64,000 bases of DNA from Panopea generosa (GCA_029582155.1 CM055909.1:18863298-18927297), one strand, 5' to 3'. Counted from the stretch's first letter, positions 39,401 to 49,059 are shown. Notes: generated by a model from the sequence alone, not told the origin. A program made the numbers and translations.

Positions 39401-42400
39401 ATACAGTACCTGCCCTGTGTTTGATGTAGAGTTTGAAGAAGGTGACATCATGTTTCAATGTTCTTGCAAAATGCACATATTGTATTTTGATAAATAGGCG
39501 AGTGAAAGGATATTCGGAATGCTTCAGAAGACAAACACCTGAGGTTTGACATTTGTCTGTATTCGAAAAACAAAGAAAAATGTTCCAAATGGAATTGACC
39601 CAATGTGAGAGCAACTATTGCTCAGTCCACTGGTTACATGACATTGTCCAAATATATACAATGTAGTATTTTCTTAGACATCGTTAGTTTGTCTAAAAAA
39701 ATCGTTAGAATAGCAACTAATATCGAATGCTGATTGGATTTTCAACTTGTTTGACCGACATGCTGCGTCAGATCAGTTACGGCGGACTAGTAGCGATATT
39801 AAGAATATATATTTTTTTATCAACATGCATGTATATCAACAACTTTTACAAATACACTCGAGTTCTTGCAGAATTCCATTGATGATGATGAAAATATAAG
39901 CCGGCATCTTACTTCAACGGTAATTTTGTGATTGTTGTATATATTTAATTCTGTACCATAATAGCAAGAATAAAGATGATACTGGTAACAGTCGCTCAAC
40001 CCTAAAGTATGTTAAATAAATACGCAATACTGTCTAATTGTCATCTGTGCAATTTTTTTGTTGTTTTCTTGCAGCCTCAGGGTTTAGATGAACTAACGAT
40101 TGAAAGGGTCCAAGATGATGTTGAAATAGAAACAGACGGACAAACAGATGCTTTTGCAGTGAGTTTTCATCATTTCTTCTGATTTGTGAAACTTATGTGT
40201 TGTCTGTGGTCTAGGAGTCGACTCAAAAAATTACATTACAAATAATACAGCTTGGGTTCAAAATTGATTATACATTAATGGTATAGCTTGTATGTTTAAT
40301 TAAGCACAAAAAAACATGCATCACAAATAGTATAGCATGTGTGTTTAAGCACAAAACATGCATCACAAATGGTACAGTTTGTGTGTTTGAGCTCAAAATA
40401 ACTGACATTGCAAATGGTACAGTTTGTGCATTTAAGCACAAAATATTATAAATCACAAATGGTACAAATTGTGAGTTTGAGTTAAAAATAACTTGCATCT
40501 TAAATGGTACAGCTTGTGTGTTGATGCACACATTAACTTGCATCACAAATGGTACAAATCTTGTGGCTTTGAGCTCAAAATTACTTACATTGCAAATGGT
40601 ACAGCTTCTGGGTTTGAGCCCAAAATTACTTAACAGATTTCCTGGATACTAACTACTGAAGACAGTTCTTGTTCATACAGTATTGTCTTAATGCAGTGTC
40701 ATGTACAGATACATGATTTGATACCCCACCCATTCATATCAACCATGGATACTTTCTGTATCAGTGCTAGAACATTCCTCCAAATTCTAGGTGTCATTCT
40801 TAAGGTTTTTGCTATACTCCAGTTGGGAATTCACAACTTATGCAATAAATAATTAAGATCTGGGAACGTGTATTCTGTAAAATATTGTACTGTCTAAGGT
40901 GCGTAGTCTAGCGGTAGAGCTTCCGTCTCGCATGCGGAAGGTCATGGGTTCGATCCCCGGCCGGATCATACCAAAGACTTTAAAATGGTAAAAGAAGCTT
41001 CCTCACTTGACGCTCAGCATTTAGAGGAGAGTTTTAGGTCTGGTCGGCCCGGTGTCAGTATAATGTGACTTGGTGGGGTATCATACCATGTGTCTGCGGC
41101 ATGATACTCCAGTGTGACAGCGTTCAGAATACTGTCTCAAGTAGACACCGTCGCGATATGACTGAAAAATTGTTGAAAGCGACGCTAAACACCATACAAC
41201 AACAGCAACAACTGAGGCGCGTAAGCGACAAAGAATGTCCAATATTTGATAAACTTGACCGTTTTTGGCTTATATCTTGCATAAAACATTGCACTTACAT
41301 ATAAAAATTTCATATAAAATATTGTTTTCATAATATAGTATTTTTTCTTTTTTTTATTGAGCATGTTTTGATAAAAATAAATAATCATTTGTCAAACGTT
41401 TCATAAATCAAAGTCCATCTGCCTTACCTCTAACATAAAACACTGTCTAAACCTAAAACAAATGCATGAGAGATCAGGGTAGTTACTTTACATGTTAATA
41501 TTGGACGGCAGTCGCGCTTTTCTAAATTACGTATGGTTAAGTCATGGCATTTTCAGATGAAAGTCTTAATGCAATGTTTATAACTCAGTCTAACTATTCA
41601 AATGGCGAATGTGACATTGATTCGGATACTGTAAATTCTTCAGTTAGAAGGAAAACATACAGGATTTGATATTAAATTTGATTTATTATCGGATAATGGA
41701 CTTTCAAGGTTCCTTTGTTACATGTCATGTATCTAGCGTTTTTTATTATTAAATCAAATAAATGTTAATGAGTTTATTGCTTTTTACCTATAGATTTCAC
41801 GGAAGTTTTTTTTTTTAATTTGAGTCACACAAGCTTCCCAGTATCCGAATATCCCTTTTGTCACTTCCCCTATGGGCCACTCAGTCCAGTATTAAAGGGA
41901 TTATATTGGCAAGTAACACAAACACACTGTTAATCCTGATATTTCCTGTATGCAGTGTGCACAAAATAATGCTTATGTATTGACGTATAACCTTTATTTA
42001 CTTGAAAGTTATCAAATTAACAGTAATTGAATATTGGCCAAAACTTTAATACGTCCCGCAATAAAGTATTGCACAATGTTTACTTAAACTCCGTAAATTT
42101 TCCAAACAAAGCCTCGAAAACGAGATCGGGAAAGAGTCTTCAAGATGTTATCCGATGATTGATCGGAAACCCGAAAGCGTTTCATTGAAAATGGTGAATG
42201 TAAACAAAAACAAAAACGTGGCTTTAGGAACCCTATGTTTGTAATAAAAAGGTTATGCAATTAGACACTTTAGACGCGTATATCTCTATTAACGTTATAA
42301 GTGTATCTTCATGCTGGGCGTGTGTATTTAGGACAGGGAATTGACAATAATATGCCAATATAATCCCTAAAGTGTAGTCATACTGGACTGTACTATGAAA

Positions 42401-43586
42401 ATATTGGACGGCTCTCTATTGAGTGCCATCCAGTTTTAAATATACAGTACTGCGAGAACAAAGGATGACGTCATAGCAGTGTTTTAAACCACTATATCTT
42501 AATGTGGTAACTTCCATGTATCAGTATTGAACAATTCTCTATATTTGTATGTACATTATATTTTTTAACCTTTTTGCTTTTAAAGGCTCATTAAACTTCA
42601 GAAACGGTCGTTTTTAGTTTTAATTTAAGTCAGTTTTATTCTTTCAGATGATAGAATACATGTTTATTTGATTACTGAGGAATTTTGCAAACGAAAAAAA
42701 TATCTATAAAGCACATTATAAGTACATAATTCAGAACAAGATTTGTTTAAAAGTCATTACGGAATTACAAAAATGTACAAGAAAGTTAAAAGCTTGGTCC
42801 ACTCGTCTAAGAAATACACATTTTGATCGAAGTTTTTTATTTTCTAGCTTTTTTTAAAACAGTCACTAAGGGGTAAGGGGTCTACAGGAATGGTTTTAGC
42901 AATACTTCAAACACATTTAATTACAATCATTTTTGTTATTATTAAAATTTGTGCATTTCAGAAGTTTAATGAGGCTTTAAGTAATATCTGGTATCCAATT
43001 TTATTGATGTAATAAGAACTCAGATTGAATCTGAGTAGAATTACCATCCTTCCACAAGTAATTGGCAATTTTTTGTTTAAACTTCGATTGTGAAACAAGT
43101 TCACATCTTAGACAAACCAGGCTCAAAGTCCTTCTTGGTAGAACGAGTACTAAACATAAGCAGATGAATTGTCATGCTCAAGGACACATAGCCGTGTCGG
43201 AGAATCGAACCTAAGAACCTGGCTCTGATGCTCTACTACTAGATCACATGCTTCACATGAAGTTTCTGGGCCAAGTTTGATTTGAACCATCTCAGCTGTA
43301 AGAGGTGAGTGACCTTGAGACACTTTAGAGAATTCTGCAATGGAAGACCTCTAGATATTTTAAAAAACAATGTCTATCAGAATTAACCAGGTATATAAAC
43401 TATGTTCAGTAATGGCATATAAGCAAGATACAATTCATCATTCATTAATATCTTTTTCAGGCTTACTTTGCAGATGGGAACAAAGACAGAGATCGCGACC
43501 CTGTATATTCTGAAGAGCTTGGACTTGCTATTGAAAAATTAAAAGACGGTTTTACTTTGTCAGGATTATGGGAGGTTTTATCCTAG
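21436..43586 (+). CDS. BBS5: Bardet-Biedl syndrome 5 protein (BBSome subunit), 12 coding exons
   Basis: Coding exons read by eye: 21436-21491, 24441-24523, 26642-26707, 28602-28651, 30477-30557, 31145-31191, 33142-33277, 34799-34894, 36244-36306, 39030-39164, 40075-40158, 43461-43586. All introns are GT-AG. The phases join without a break to 340 residues and TAG, against about 341 in human. The protein opens [15 protein letters not shown], a BBS5 hallmark. Two PH-like (DM16) repeats are marked by TNLRLIWHS (residues 52-60) and TNVRLVWHA (182-190). The C-terminus has [10 protein letters not shown] and ends SGLWEVLS. In the family, BBS5 is a subunit of the BBSome, the coat complex that moves membrane proteins in cilia; its PH-like domains bind phosphoinositides. 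No key residue is missing. Introns are filled with repeats. A possible polyadenylation signal AATAAA lies at 43968-43973, after a SINE in the probable 3' UTR. The identity is very secure; single splice sites could be off by a few bases. Confidence 0.96.
22728..22965 (+). repeat. Dispersed repeat J, copy 1 (BBS5 intron 1)
   Basis: Shares AATAAATCCATTGAGAAATATT, TACAGCCTCATGTCA.TTTAGTTTGACA and GAAGTATATT with 49060-49285 in the same orientation. Confidence 0.75.
23486..23966 (+). repeat. 53-bp tandem array, nine copies, derived from an element end
   Basis: Nine nearly identical units carry ATTAGACCTAGGGCTGGAAA, TTCCACTTGTCCGCTCGCC and ATGAAGAGTCAAC. The last unit runs into about 75 bp (GAGTAAGATTTAAG, TTTCTTTGATTTTAAGCATTCAAT) that also follows a single related unit at 55123. 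The array therefore amplified the end of a dispersed element. Confidence 0.93.
24560..25000. repeat. Probable dispersed repeat in BBS5 intron 2
   Basis: The segment carries GTTTGTCCATATGTCTGTC, TTGGCTGAAACTTGCTGGGA and TCGCTTGAACCGAGTTCA, the kind of block common as repeats in mollusc DNA. No second copy is in this window, so the call rests on recognition only. Confidence 0.3.
25652..25895. mobile_element. MITE with GGCCATCCTT terminal inverted repeats, copy 1
   Basis: The left end GGCCATCCTTAAAAAATAAA...GTTTGC mirrors the right end GCAAACAAATACTTTTCAAGGATGGCC (about 27 bp, few mismatches). Length 244 bp, no coding capacity. A second copy is at 47227-47466. Confidence 0.8.
26312..26522 (+). 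mobile_element. SINE family C copy
   Basis: tRNA-like head: A box GTGGTCTAGTGGTAGAGCATC, B box GCGGGTTCAACCTCC. Body: TACTGGTTCTACCCAGGAAG, TTTGTTTCACAATCAA. Tail: AAATAAGTTTAAA. Copies at 35783, 43075 (-), 47618 (partial) and 58928. Confidence 0.85.
27215..27680 (-). mobile_element. SINE family A copy split by a mariner-type MITE
   Basis: The SINE body lies at 27215-27391 and its tRNA-like head at 27580-27680, both minus strand. The element at 27392-27579 interrupts it exactly. The head is diverged (GTTCGAA.. of the B box is still visible near 27620). Confidence 0.75.
27392..27579. mobile_element. Tc1/mariner-type MITE, copy 1
   Basis: Starts TACAGTCAAACCT and ends AGGTTTGACTGTA, with TA at both edges. 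The ends carry TTAAGCAGCCA and GGCTGCTTAA as further inverted repeats. 188 bp, no transposase. Confidence 0.85.
27961..28187. mobile_element. Foldback MITE K, copy 1
   Basis: GTCGTATTCACCAACCATTC and TCTTGAGAATATTCTTAGACTT at the left are mirrored at the right by AAGTCTTCTTAAGAATTGTTGGTGAATAC. About 227 bp, non-coding. Second copy at 32076-32325. Confidence 0.8.
28210..28360 (+). repeat. Dispersed repeat L, copy 1
   Basis: Shares AATGTTGATGAAA, TTCACAGGCAACTGATT and TAAGTT.TATGTAATCTTA with 63072-63210. Confidence 0.65.
28365..28502 (-). mobile_element. SINE family A, head and part of body
   Basis: The minus strand begins AGCCCGATTAGCTCAGTTGG (A box) with GAGTTCGAATCCCCGACC (B box). A tRNA scan would score it, but the body that follows (matching 58023) and the poor anticodon stem mark it as a SINE head and not a tRNA gene. 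Confidence 0.8.
28795..28880 (+). repeat. Dispersed repeat M, copy 1
   Basis: GATCTGCTTAACGTGTCAAG and TTTACTGTCATAAT match 56885-56955 in the same orientation. Confidence 0.6.
29544..29770. mobile_element. piggyBac-type MITE with internal palindrome
   Basis: TTAA, then CCCTTTACT at the left and AGTAAAGGG, then TTAA at the right, as in piggyBac termini and target duplication. 227 bp. It contains a near-perfect 29-bp-arm hairpin at 29659-29725 (arms GAAAACAGTGCAG...CAGATTGC and complement, two mismatches, 9-base loop). Confidence 0.85.
31229..31352 (+). mobile_element. SINE family E copy
   Basis: GGTAGTGCAG at the head and TTCTACCCAAGAAACAGAATCG then ATATAAATTTAGTCTG in the body match 43703-43835 and 57040-57115. 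The B box is degraded. Confidence 0.55.
32076..32325. mobile_element. Foldback MITE K, copy 2
   Basis: Same ends as 27961-28187: GGGGTCATATTCACCAACAA at the left, TTGGGGAATACCACTCC at the right. About 250 bp. Confidence 0.8.
32490..32755 (-). mobile_element. SINE family B copy
   Basis: Minus strand: tRNA-like head with GGTTCTATCCCCGACC region, then the central domain (CAGTATAATGAGACTGGGTG, GGGTATCATACCATTTAGACC), then AGTAGACACC. Diverged. Confidence 0.7.
32832..33087. mobile_element. MITE with CAGGCCCCATTTTCACT ends, just before BBS5 exon 7
   Basis: The left end (CAGGCCCCATTTTCACTTAA...CCTCAA) mirrors the right end (TTGAGATATTTAGTGAAAC...GGCCCCTG). 256 bp. It ends 54 bp before the exon 7 acceptor. 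Confidence 0.75.
33555..33735 (-). repeat. Dispersed repeat H, copy 1
   Basis: The reverse complement matches 36865-37020 and 39600-39790 (GTAAATACAATGTA, TTGTCTAAGG.AAATGG, TTGACTTGTTTGA). All three copies lie in BBS5 introns. Confidence 0.7.
34336..34580 (+). mobile_element. SINE family D, full copy
   Basis: Leu-like tRNA head (GTCCTCTGTGGCTAAG..., CGTAGGTTTAGCCTC), body TATGTGAGAAAGATTGCC and GTGGTTCTACTCAGATTCATT, tail TAACCTGAAATGTGTTGGAAA then A-rich. Related traces may lie at 35040-35175. Confidence 0.75.
35783..35998 (+). mobile_element. SINE family C, full copy
   Basis: Head CCCAGTGGTAGAGCATC with B box CTGGGTTCGATCCTC; body TACTGGTTCTACCCAGGAAG; tail AAGTAAGTTTAAATTAAAC. The best-preserved head of this family in the window. 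Confidence 0.85.
36323..36494. mobile_element. Tc1/mariner-type MITE, copy 2
   Basis: Begins TACAGTCTTACCTGTCTTAA and ends CAGGTTTGACTGTA. 172 bp. It starts 16 bp after the last base of BBS5 exon 9. Confidence 0.8.
36865..37020 (+). repeat. Dispersed repeat H, copy 2
   Basis: Matches 39600-39790 directly and 33555-33735 inverted. Confidence 0.65.
37192..38935. repeat. 20-bp minisatellite interrupted by a transposon
   Basis: Units of CTGGTATATGCAATGTAATA fill 37192-37680 and resume at 38878-38935. The gap is the element at 37681-38877. Confidence 0.9.
37681..38877. mobile_element. hAT-like non-autonomous element
   Basis: Left end CAGGGCTTGAATTTAA; right end TTAAATTCTAGCCCTG, its near-perfect inverse. 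TTAAAT flanks both ends (37675-37680, 38878-38883), inside a minisatellite. 1197 bp. The only frame, 38117-38299 (60 codons, KRKV-poor, Lys-rich), has no recognised domain. CAGGG termini fit hAT, but hAT normally makes 8-bp duplications and only 6 bp match here. Confidence 0.75.
39104..39443 (+). repeat. 95-bp tandem duplication of BBS5 exon 10 end plus donor, four copies
   Basis: The last 61 bases of exon 10, the GTAAGT donor and about 34 bases of intron repeat at a 95-bp period (GTCTACAGTACC or GTATACAGTACC at 39113, 39208, 39303 and 39398). Only the first belongs to the exon. Copies 2 and 3 keep the donor; copy 4 breaks off at GAAGAAGG. Reading past the first donor meets TAA at once (GTAAGTGCCTAA), so the copies are probably silent. 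Confidence 0.93.
39600..39790 (+). repeat. Dispersed repeat H, copy 3
   Basis: Matches 36865-37020: ACATGACATTGTCCAA, TACAATGTAGTA, AACTTGTTTGACCGACA. Confidence 0.6.
39872..39919 (+). CDS. BBS5: Candidate in-frame cassette exon of BBS5
   Basis: In the intron between exons 10 and 11 a 48-nt segment is preceded by TTCTTGCAG and followed by GTAATT. It has phase 0 at both ends and would insert 16 residues, [16 protein letters not shown], between G271 and P272, just before the acidic linker. The family does not normally have this insert. It is either an alternative exon or a chance pair of sites. Confidence 0.3.
40255..40625. repeat. ~47-bp diverged tandem repeat in BBS5 intron 11
   Basis: About eight units of CACAAATGGTACAG, TTGTGTGTTTGAGC and CAAAATAACTTACAT. 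Confidence 0.85.
40897..41216 (+). mobile_element. SINE family B, full copy
   Basis: tRNA-like head (A box TAGTCTAGCGGTAGAGC, B box ATGGGTTCGATCCCC), middle GACGCTCAGCATTTAGAGG, GTGTCAGTATAATGTGACTTGG and CATACCATGTGTCTGCGGC, end GCGACGCTAAACACCATACAACAACA. Nearly the same as 57414-57715, so recently active. The middle domain resembles those of mollusc SINE superfamilies such as RUDI or MetaSINE, from memory only. A diverged inverted fragment may lie at 40680-40850. Confidence 0.88.
42584..42976. mobile_element. TTAA-flanked element, short copy
   Basis: Ends AGGCTCATTAAACTTC and GAAGTTTAATGAGGCT, with TTAA on both sides (42580-42583, 42977-42980). 393 bp. It matches both ends of 13654-15103. 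Confidence 0.85.
43075..43262 (-). mobile_element. SINE family C copy
   Basis: Minus strand: head TGATCTAGTAGTAGAGCATC, B box TAGGTTCGATTCTCC, body AGTACTCGTTCTACCAAGAAG, end GTTTCACAATCGAAG. It lies in the last BBS5 intron. Confidence 0.75.
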
Positions 43587-43702
43587 TAGTTGTCCTGTGA
43601 ATACGTTCCATTATTTATTTTTGATATATGATTTCAAATTCTACTGAGAACAAGAACAAGATATACTTAACGAAACAAAGGTGTGTTAACCTCAGACTAA
43701 CA

Positions 43703-43840
43703 GCAGACGGTAGTGCAGCGGTTAGAATGTTGATTGCTCATGTCAGAGGTCAGGGGCTCGGTCCCCGATGACATCTTAGCAACAATTCTACCCAGTTAAT
43801 GGAAATGAGAGTAATTAATATAAGCTCTGAGCATACTTTG
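43703..43840 (+). mobile_element. SINE family E copy in the probable BBS5 3' UTR
   Basis: Head GACGGTAGTGCAGCGGTTAG with B box GGGGCTCGGTCCCCGA; body TTCTACCCAGTTAATGGAAATGA; end TATAAGCTCTGAGC. Confidence 0.65.
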
Positions 43841-45069
43841 CATTCAAAACAAAAATTAGTATAAATTAACAGCAATTGGAGATTCTGGAACAGCAAGAAC
43901 ACTGTACAGTCAAGCATATGCAAGCCAGGGAGTATGACTTCTAAACACTGGTTGTTTATACACAATTAATAAACATGTGATAAAGAAAATATGTCTGCTT
44001 CATAGCGCACTAAAGGATCATTACCTTGGGCATAGTGCGACACATTTAATAGTTAATCAAGGGGAGGTGTTCAAGGCGGAATCCCACTTACGCCAAAGAG
44101 GGTGCGGAGCCTCCACCTGGAATTTTTTTAGAAATAAAAGTTTAAATGGTGGCTTCTGATGATTTTTCGAACTTTTAAGCTAATTGGGTTAGAACCCACT
44201 TGTATTGCTCCTACATCCAGTCCCTCTCCTGTTAAATTTTGATTGGTTCCATCTTTATTTCTTAATAGACTTTGATTTCAAATGTTACTAAGCAGAGTAA
44301 CTGAGTATGCCACGCTACGCGCCTGGTTTCTACAGCATTTGTCTACTGACCCCACTTGAGGATGTGTGATAAATATGACAGACCATTGGATGTTGGAGTA
44401 AATAAATTAAAAGCGATGTTATTTATAACAATAAAAAGTTGAAATCATGTCAGTCTGAATTATTAAGGTGTAAATGATGCACAAATACATAGTCAATTAT
44501 TATACCGCGAGTTTTCAATAAATCTGGTTGAAAATATCAATTTTAAATTTGGGAGCCATAGAAATACTGTGTTTTAACGAGTTTTGCGTTATATCAGACC
44601 AAGTTATAACGTGACCAGAGCGTATATAGAGCTGAACCCTGTGTTTTAACAAAGGAATTACATGTTAAACAAAATGGATAGATGACAGCAGACTTGGTGA
44701 AATCAGTATAACCCTCTACAACTTAATTGCAGGGGATATTATGACCAGATACAAATACCACTTTCAACATACATAAAGAAGGCCTTTAAACTTGACCTTT
44801 ACTGTAAAGCTACATGTATGGAGCTGGGTCTTGCACACAGCACGTCATGGCATTTGTTACAAAATCACTCATGGATACTAATACCATTTACATGTGTGAC
44901 CCTGACCTATGAGTAAAGCAGCTAGGTCGTGTGCGCAGCTTTTTAAATAAATGAATGGTTATTCAACGGCAACAAGAAGGAAGATTCCAGGTTCACTCTA
45001 CATGTAAAAAAACAACAAATTAACAAACAGATAAAAAAAACAGTCAACAAATGAATAAAATCATGCAGA

Positions 45070-45350
45070 ATGAACCTATCACCTTGATACCTGCAGAATC
45101 GCAGAGTTTCAGCAAATTCTTCCGTATTACTCAGATTATTGCTTCTTACGACATGCATGTGCCACAGTGATCCTATTCTTGCCATCACTCGTATGGCTCC
45201 CTGGAACCACACAGGGATTGGTAATCGATCCACAATAATGAACATGACAAAAAAAATATTAAAACAAACACGACACCAATTCGGAGGTTTCCTACCCCTT
45301 TACAGAGATCAACAGTGATTCTATTCTTAGCCAGACCACAGCTGCACAGG
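45070..45350 (-). repeat. Dispersed repeat, partner of 14100-14345
   Basis: The minus-strand reading matches it over about 240 bp. The 100-codon frame at 44943-45245 lies within this repeat and is not a gene. The rest of 43841-45488 shows nothing that I recognise. Confidence 0.7.
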
Positions 45351-45488
45351 CTGCTGCTTTTGAAAATCTTTCTGTATCATATTATAACAATTTAAAACAA
45401 TGATTAATTTATTCTGTTACAAAGACTTTTTTAAAATAAATCAAACTCTTCAAATACATGTACACTGTTCATCACTTAACTAGAACAA

Positions 45489-48400
45489 TCAACACTTTTT
45501 GTCTTCACTGCTGGCTTCTTCAGTTTTTCCAGCTTCAAATGCCTTCTTAAGATCTTCCAACAGTTTTAGTCTTGCTGAGAGTGGCACCACCTTAAAATCA
45601 AAGAAACCCTGTACCTCATCTCCCTGTGTTGTGTACTGGGACTGACTTATGGGTCCATTTAATTCTCGTAAAATCAAATTTCTCTTAATCAGTTTAGATA
45701 AATATTCTAAACCACCTTCCAGATAATCTTTGTCCATTTTTGCCGTCTCTGTGTCTGCATCTGTTTGTTGTGAAAAATCATAAACATATTGAAGTTTTTG
45801 GTATAAAAATACCCATAAAAGAACGATAGCACATAAAACGGTCAGCAGAAATGGTGCCGGTACTCTTTCCAACATGTTTCGTAAATGGTAAACAGTAAAG
45901 TAGCCACAAACTGCCGCAGTCATGAAATTCATTTTAGAAAACACGTGATACGTGTTTGCTGCATTTAGTTCTGAAGCTATTGCAAATTTTTTTGCTTTTT
46001 CACTCATAACGACTGTATCTAAAAGTTGGTTTGTTGTGTCGGCTGGGCATGAACCGGGAACCAGGTTGGTTGCGTCTATCTCGGATGGAGATTTGTACAT
46101 GAAGTTAACTGGTATACCTGAAGTGTATAAAAGTAAAAAGTGTTTGTTTATTTGTGTCACCCCTATTGAAAGGGTCAGCCACAAAGGACTTATGAGACAC
46201 CTTTATGTTGTACATATTTACATACAAACATTTATGGAAATAGAGCAATGTTGCGTTGAGTTATCGCTATGTAAATGTGCCCTCAAAATTTAGACGAATA
46301 CCGGCAGTAACTTATCTCTGTTTATATGTCTTAGTGGTGCTTTATGAATGCTTCAGCTTGCACACTGCCTCAATAACATAGTTTTGTCATGGACTCATAT
46401 AGAGAAGGAAAAGCAACTGATTTAGATGTTATGAACGCTCACATATTCACGCGAAATCTCGTTTATAAATATCCTTACTTCCATTCATCTCAGAAATACA
46501 AACTAAAATTCTTTCTTTGCACAAAAAAATTCTCTACAAAACGAGACCATTCTAATCAAATTGGGTTTAAAATTGTTGAAGTACTTATGAGTACAAAATT
46601 TGTGTACTGCAACTAAAAAATCAAGGAAATAAATTATACTTCAAACTGCAATATTTTAAATTCAAGATCACTCTGCGTGTTTAAAATATTATAAAACATC
46701 TAAGGTTGTATACACATTACGTTTTATGTGAAAGAAATCAGTTCCATGTGTAATTTGAATGAATAATTTGCCAAAACAGCATGCTGTTTTATAACCATTT
46801 AGTACAGAGATGCAAGTTTCCCATCCTTTAATATATATGTATATATAAGTCCTTGGTTTAGTTTAAGCAATATTTTATTCATAATACACATGATAGTCAT
46901 AGATTCAATATACATCTCCTACCTCCTAGACAAACAAGCAAAATTCAGCTGCACATGCTTGACTGACAGGCAAATGCCATTTATGACAGCAGTTTCTAGG
47001 TAGTACAATTAAACTACTCGGTAAGAGAGAGAGCGCAGCTAGACATACTCCATCACTTACCTATATGTGTGCCACAATTCGTCTTGAAAGATCCATGATG
47101 GGTTACTTTTGTCTTATTTGACCAGAAGAAGTGAGTGTTTGCAACTAGGTGGGTGTCCTGATGCATTAGTAAGTAATCTGTCAGCTTCAATTAAAAATAT
47201 AAAACACATTGATAAAATCATTTCAAGGTCCCTTTTCAAAATACTGTTTGTTTGCCGTACTCCTACCTACCAACTTTAAGTTCAGATACCCAAACTGTTT
47301 AACTGGCTTCCAAAGCGCTGACTATTTTCATGATTTCTGACCATTTTTTTGTTCGAAATGACACTTAAAAAAAATCTGGCAGTAATATTTTTGCCACGTA
47401 CCAACCAATCTATGTGAAAAATACCGATTTGGAACACAGCAAACAAACTTTTTTGGTGGATGGCCCAACAACACATGTATCAGAAAGAAGTAGCGTGATG
47501 TCATTGAATGAAATGGAAAGGATAGATGAAGATATTCATTCTAACATTTTATTCTTTTAGTGAATTATTATAGATAATTTCACTGCTAGAAACACTAAAA
47601 TTATAATTGGTAATTCCACAGTGCCTGAGCCTCTGGTGGCCTTGATCTGCATATGCTTAGTACTGGCTCTACCCATGAAAACCTCAGGCATGATTTGTCG
47701 AAGTTGTTTAGAATAATCTTATAACCATGGTTAAATAAGTATGTTTTGAACAAAACATACAACTAGTACTGTTTCCAATCAAAATTAAACTAAAACTTGT
47801 TGTTTGCAGTGATATGATCAAGCCTTCTCTTTTGATACCAAAATTACAAAATTCTATTGGTTCAGGAGGTCAACTTGATGCATGAATGGAACCACTTGAA
47901 ATGTAGTTAAGAGCAAATACAGTGATATTTTTACTTTAAGTTGTAACATCACATCATCTTGTGGTCATAATGAAGGAAGGATATCAAGCAAATGCCATGG
48001 ATTTTACTAAGTACATCTTCTTTTCCTATTCATTGATTGAATGAATGTTTGGATATATAGCATCATTTTTATGCAATCAACTGCTAACAGACGATCAGTT
48101 AACCTAACCACTTGGATCCTGAAAGGTTAACGAGCACTCGAGCACACCCCATCTCAGCAAGTACTGATAACTTTCCCACTTGAACCAGCATTGAGAGATG
48201 AATTATAAAGAGAGTTGTATATCAATCATTATGGAGATTTAGGCAAATCGGGCCCGGCTCCACTCATTGATAAACATAAAATGATAATTGACAGTCAAAT
48301 GGTAATTAACCATCACAGTTTGAGTGTAGAGATAAACATCGTTGGATACCCACAGGTGTCAATTCCGATACTTTCCATATATCACCCGTGGGAAATTACG

Positions 48401-48910
48401 CCAGCTCTGCATCGTTTTATTTGAACAGAACAGAACAAAAACGGCTAAAGTTAACATAGTCTTATCGAAACGACGTTTGCATGAAAGTAACGTTGTGATT
48501 GAATGACGCACCCTTCATGAAATCATGAAGGAACCAATCATATAGTTTGGTTGTGGCTTGGTAGAAATGATGCAAAGCTAGTGTAATATCCCATGGGCGA
48601 TAAATGAAGGGTATCAGAATGGATTACACATGGTTATCTGATGATCAGAGATAAGGTACTGATTCCAACGTTAATAACATCATTTTAGAAGGTAGATACT
48701 GTAACTATAAGTGCGTACATACATCATACACAAACTTTTTACCTCATTTATCACTTTCTGTGTTCCCTCATCAAATAGTTTTTCTTCTTTGGGAAAGTAT
48801 GATATTTTCTCTCTGTAGGCTGCTGCACCAAATATATGTTTGTGTAGGCATCCTACATAACCAGCAGCCATAGCGCCAGCCATTGTGGAGTATACCATAG
48901 CCCTAAACAT
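45489..48910 (-). CDS. TMEM177: TMEM177-like mitochondrial inner-membrane protein, copy A
   Basis: Three exons on the minus strand: 48743-48910, 47061-47184 and 45489-46117 join in frame to 306 residues and a stop; human TMEM177 has 311. Family marks: GIP.NF at 98-103 (human GIPASF), SEKAKKFAIASEL at 136-148, two membrane segments at about 160-176 and 186-204, and DYLEGGLEY at 228-236 (human YACGGVEFY). In the family, TMEM177 acts in the mitochondrial inner membrane with COX20 to stabilise newly made COX2. The C-terminal third is more diverged than in copy B. The ATG lies directly after a splice-acceptor-like TTTTGCTTTTCAGAG, so an upstream exon, coding or not, probably exists and the N-terminus may be incomplete. 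The exon 2 acceptor (TTAATTGAAG) is weak but is the one that keeps frame. An AATAAA on this strand (45408-45413) lies 76 bp past the stop. Confidence 0.85.
47227..47466. mobile_element. MITE with GGCCATCC ends, copy 2
   Basis: Ends AAGGTCCCTTTTCAAAATAC...GTTTGTTTGC and GCAAACAAAC...GTGGATGGCCC; relative of 25652-25895. It sits in the first intron of TMEM177 copy A. Confidence 0.65.
47618..47752 (+). mobile_element. SINE family C, 3' part
   Basis: GCATATGCTTAGTACTGGCT, CTACCCATGAAAACCTCAGG and AAATAAGTATGTTT match the body of family C; the head is missing. Confidence 0.6.
48030..48245 (-). mobile_element. SINE family A copy
   Basis: Body parts CATCTGTTAGC-like, CAGGATCC and TGCTCGAGTGCTCGTTAACC on the minus strand match 58023-58310; the head is decayed. 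Confidence 0.7.
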
Positions 48911-49059
48911 CTCTGAAAAGCAAAAAATACAAAGTTTTCATTCTGACACACAAAAAAACACATATTAAGAGACATGGCTGTATTTACAACACAACCTACA
49001 TAGTAGAATGCTCTGTGTAACATTGATGTACATCCTGATTAAAGTAGTTGACAACAAGA

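Noticed and set aside
44943-45245. 100-codon frame with hydrophobic N-terminal part
   Set aside because: Falls in a dispersed repeat also present at 14100-14345 with a broken frame.
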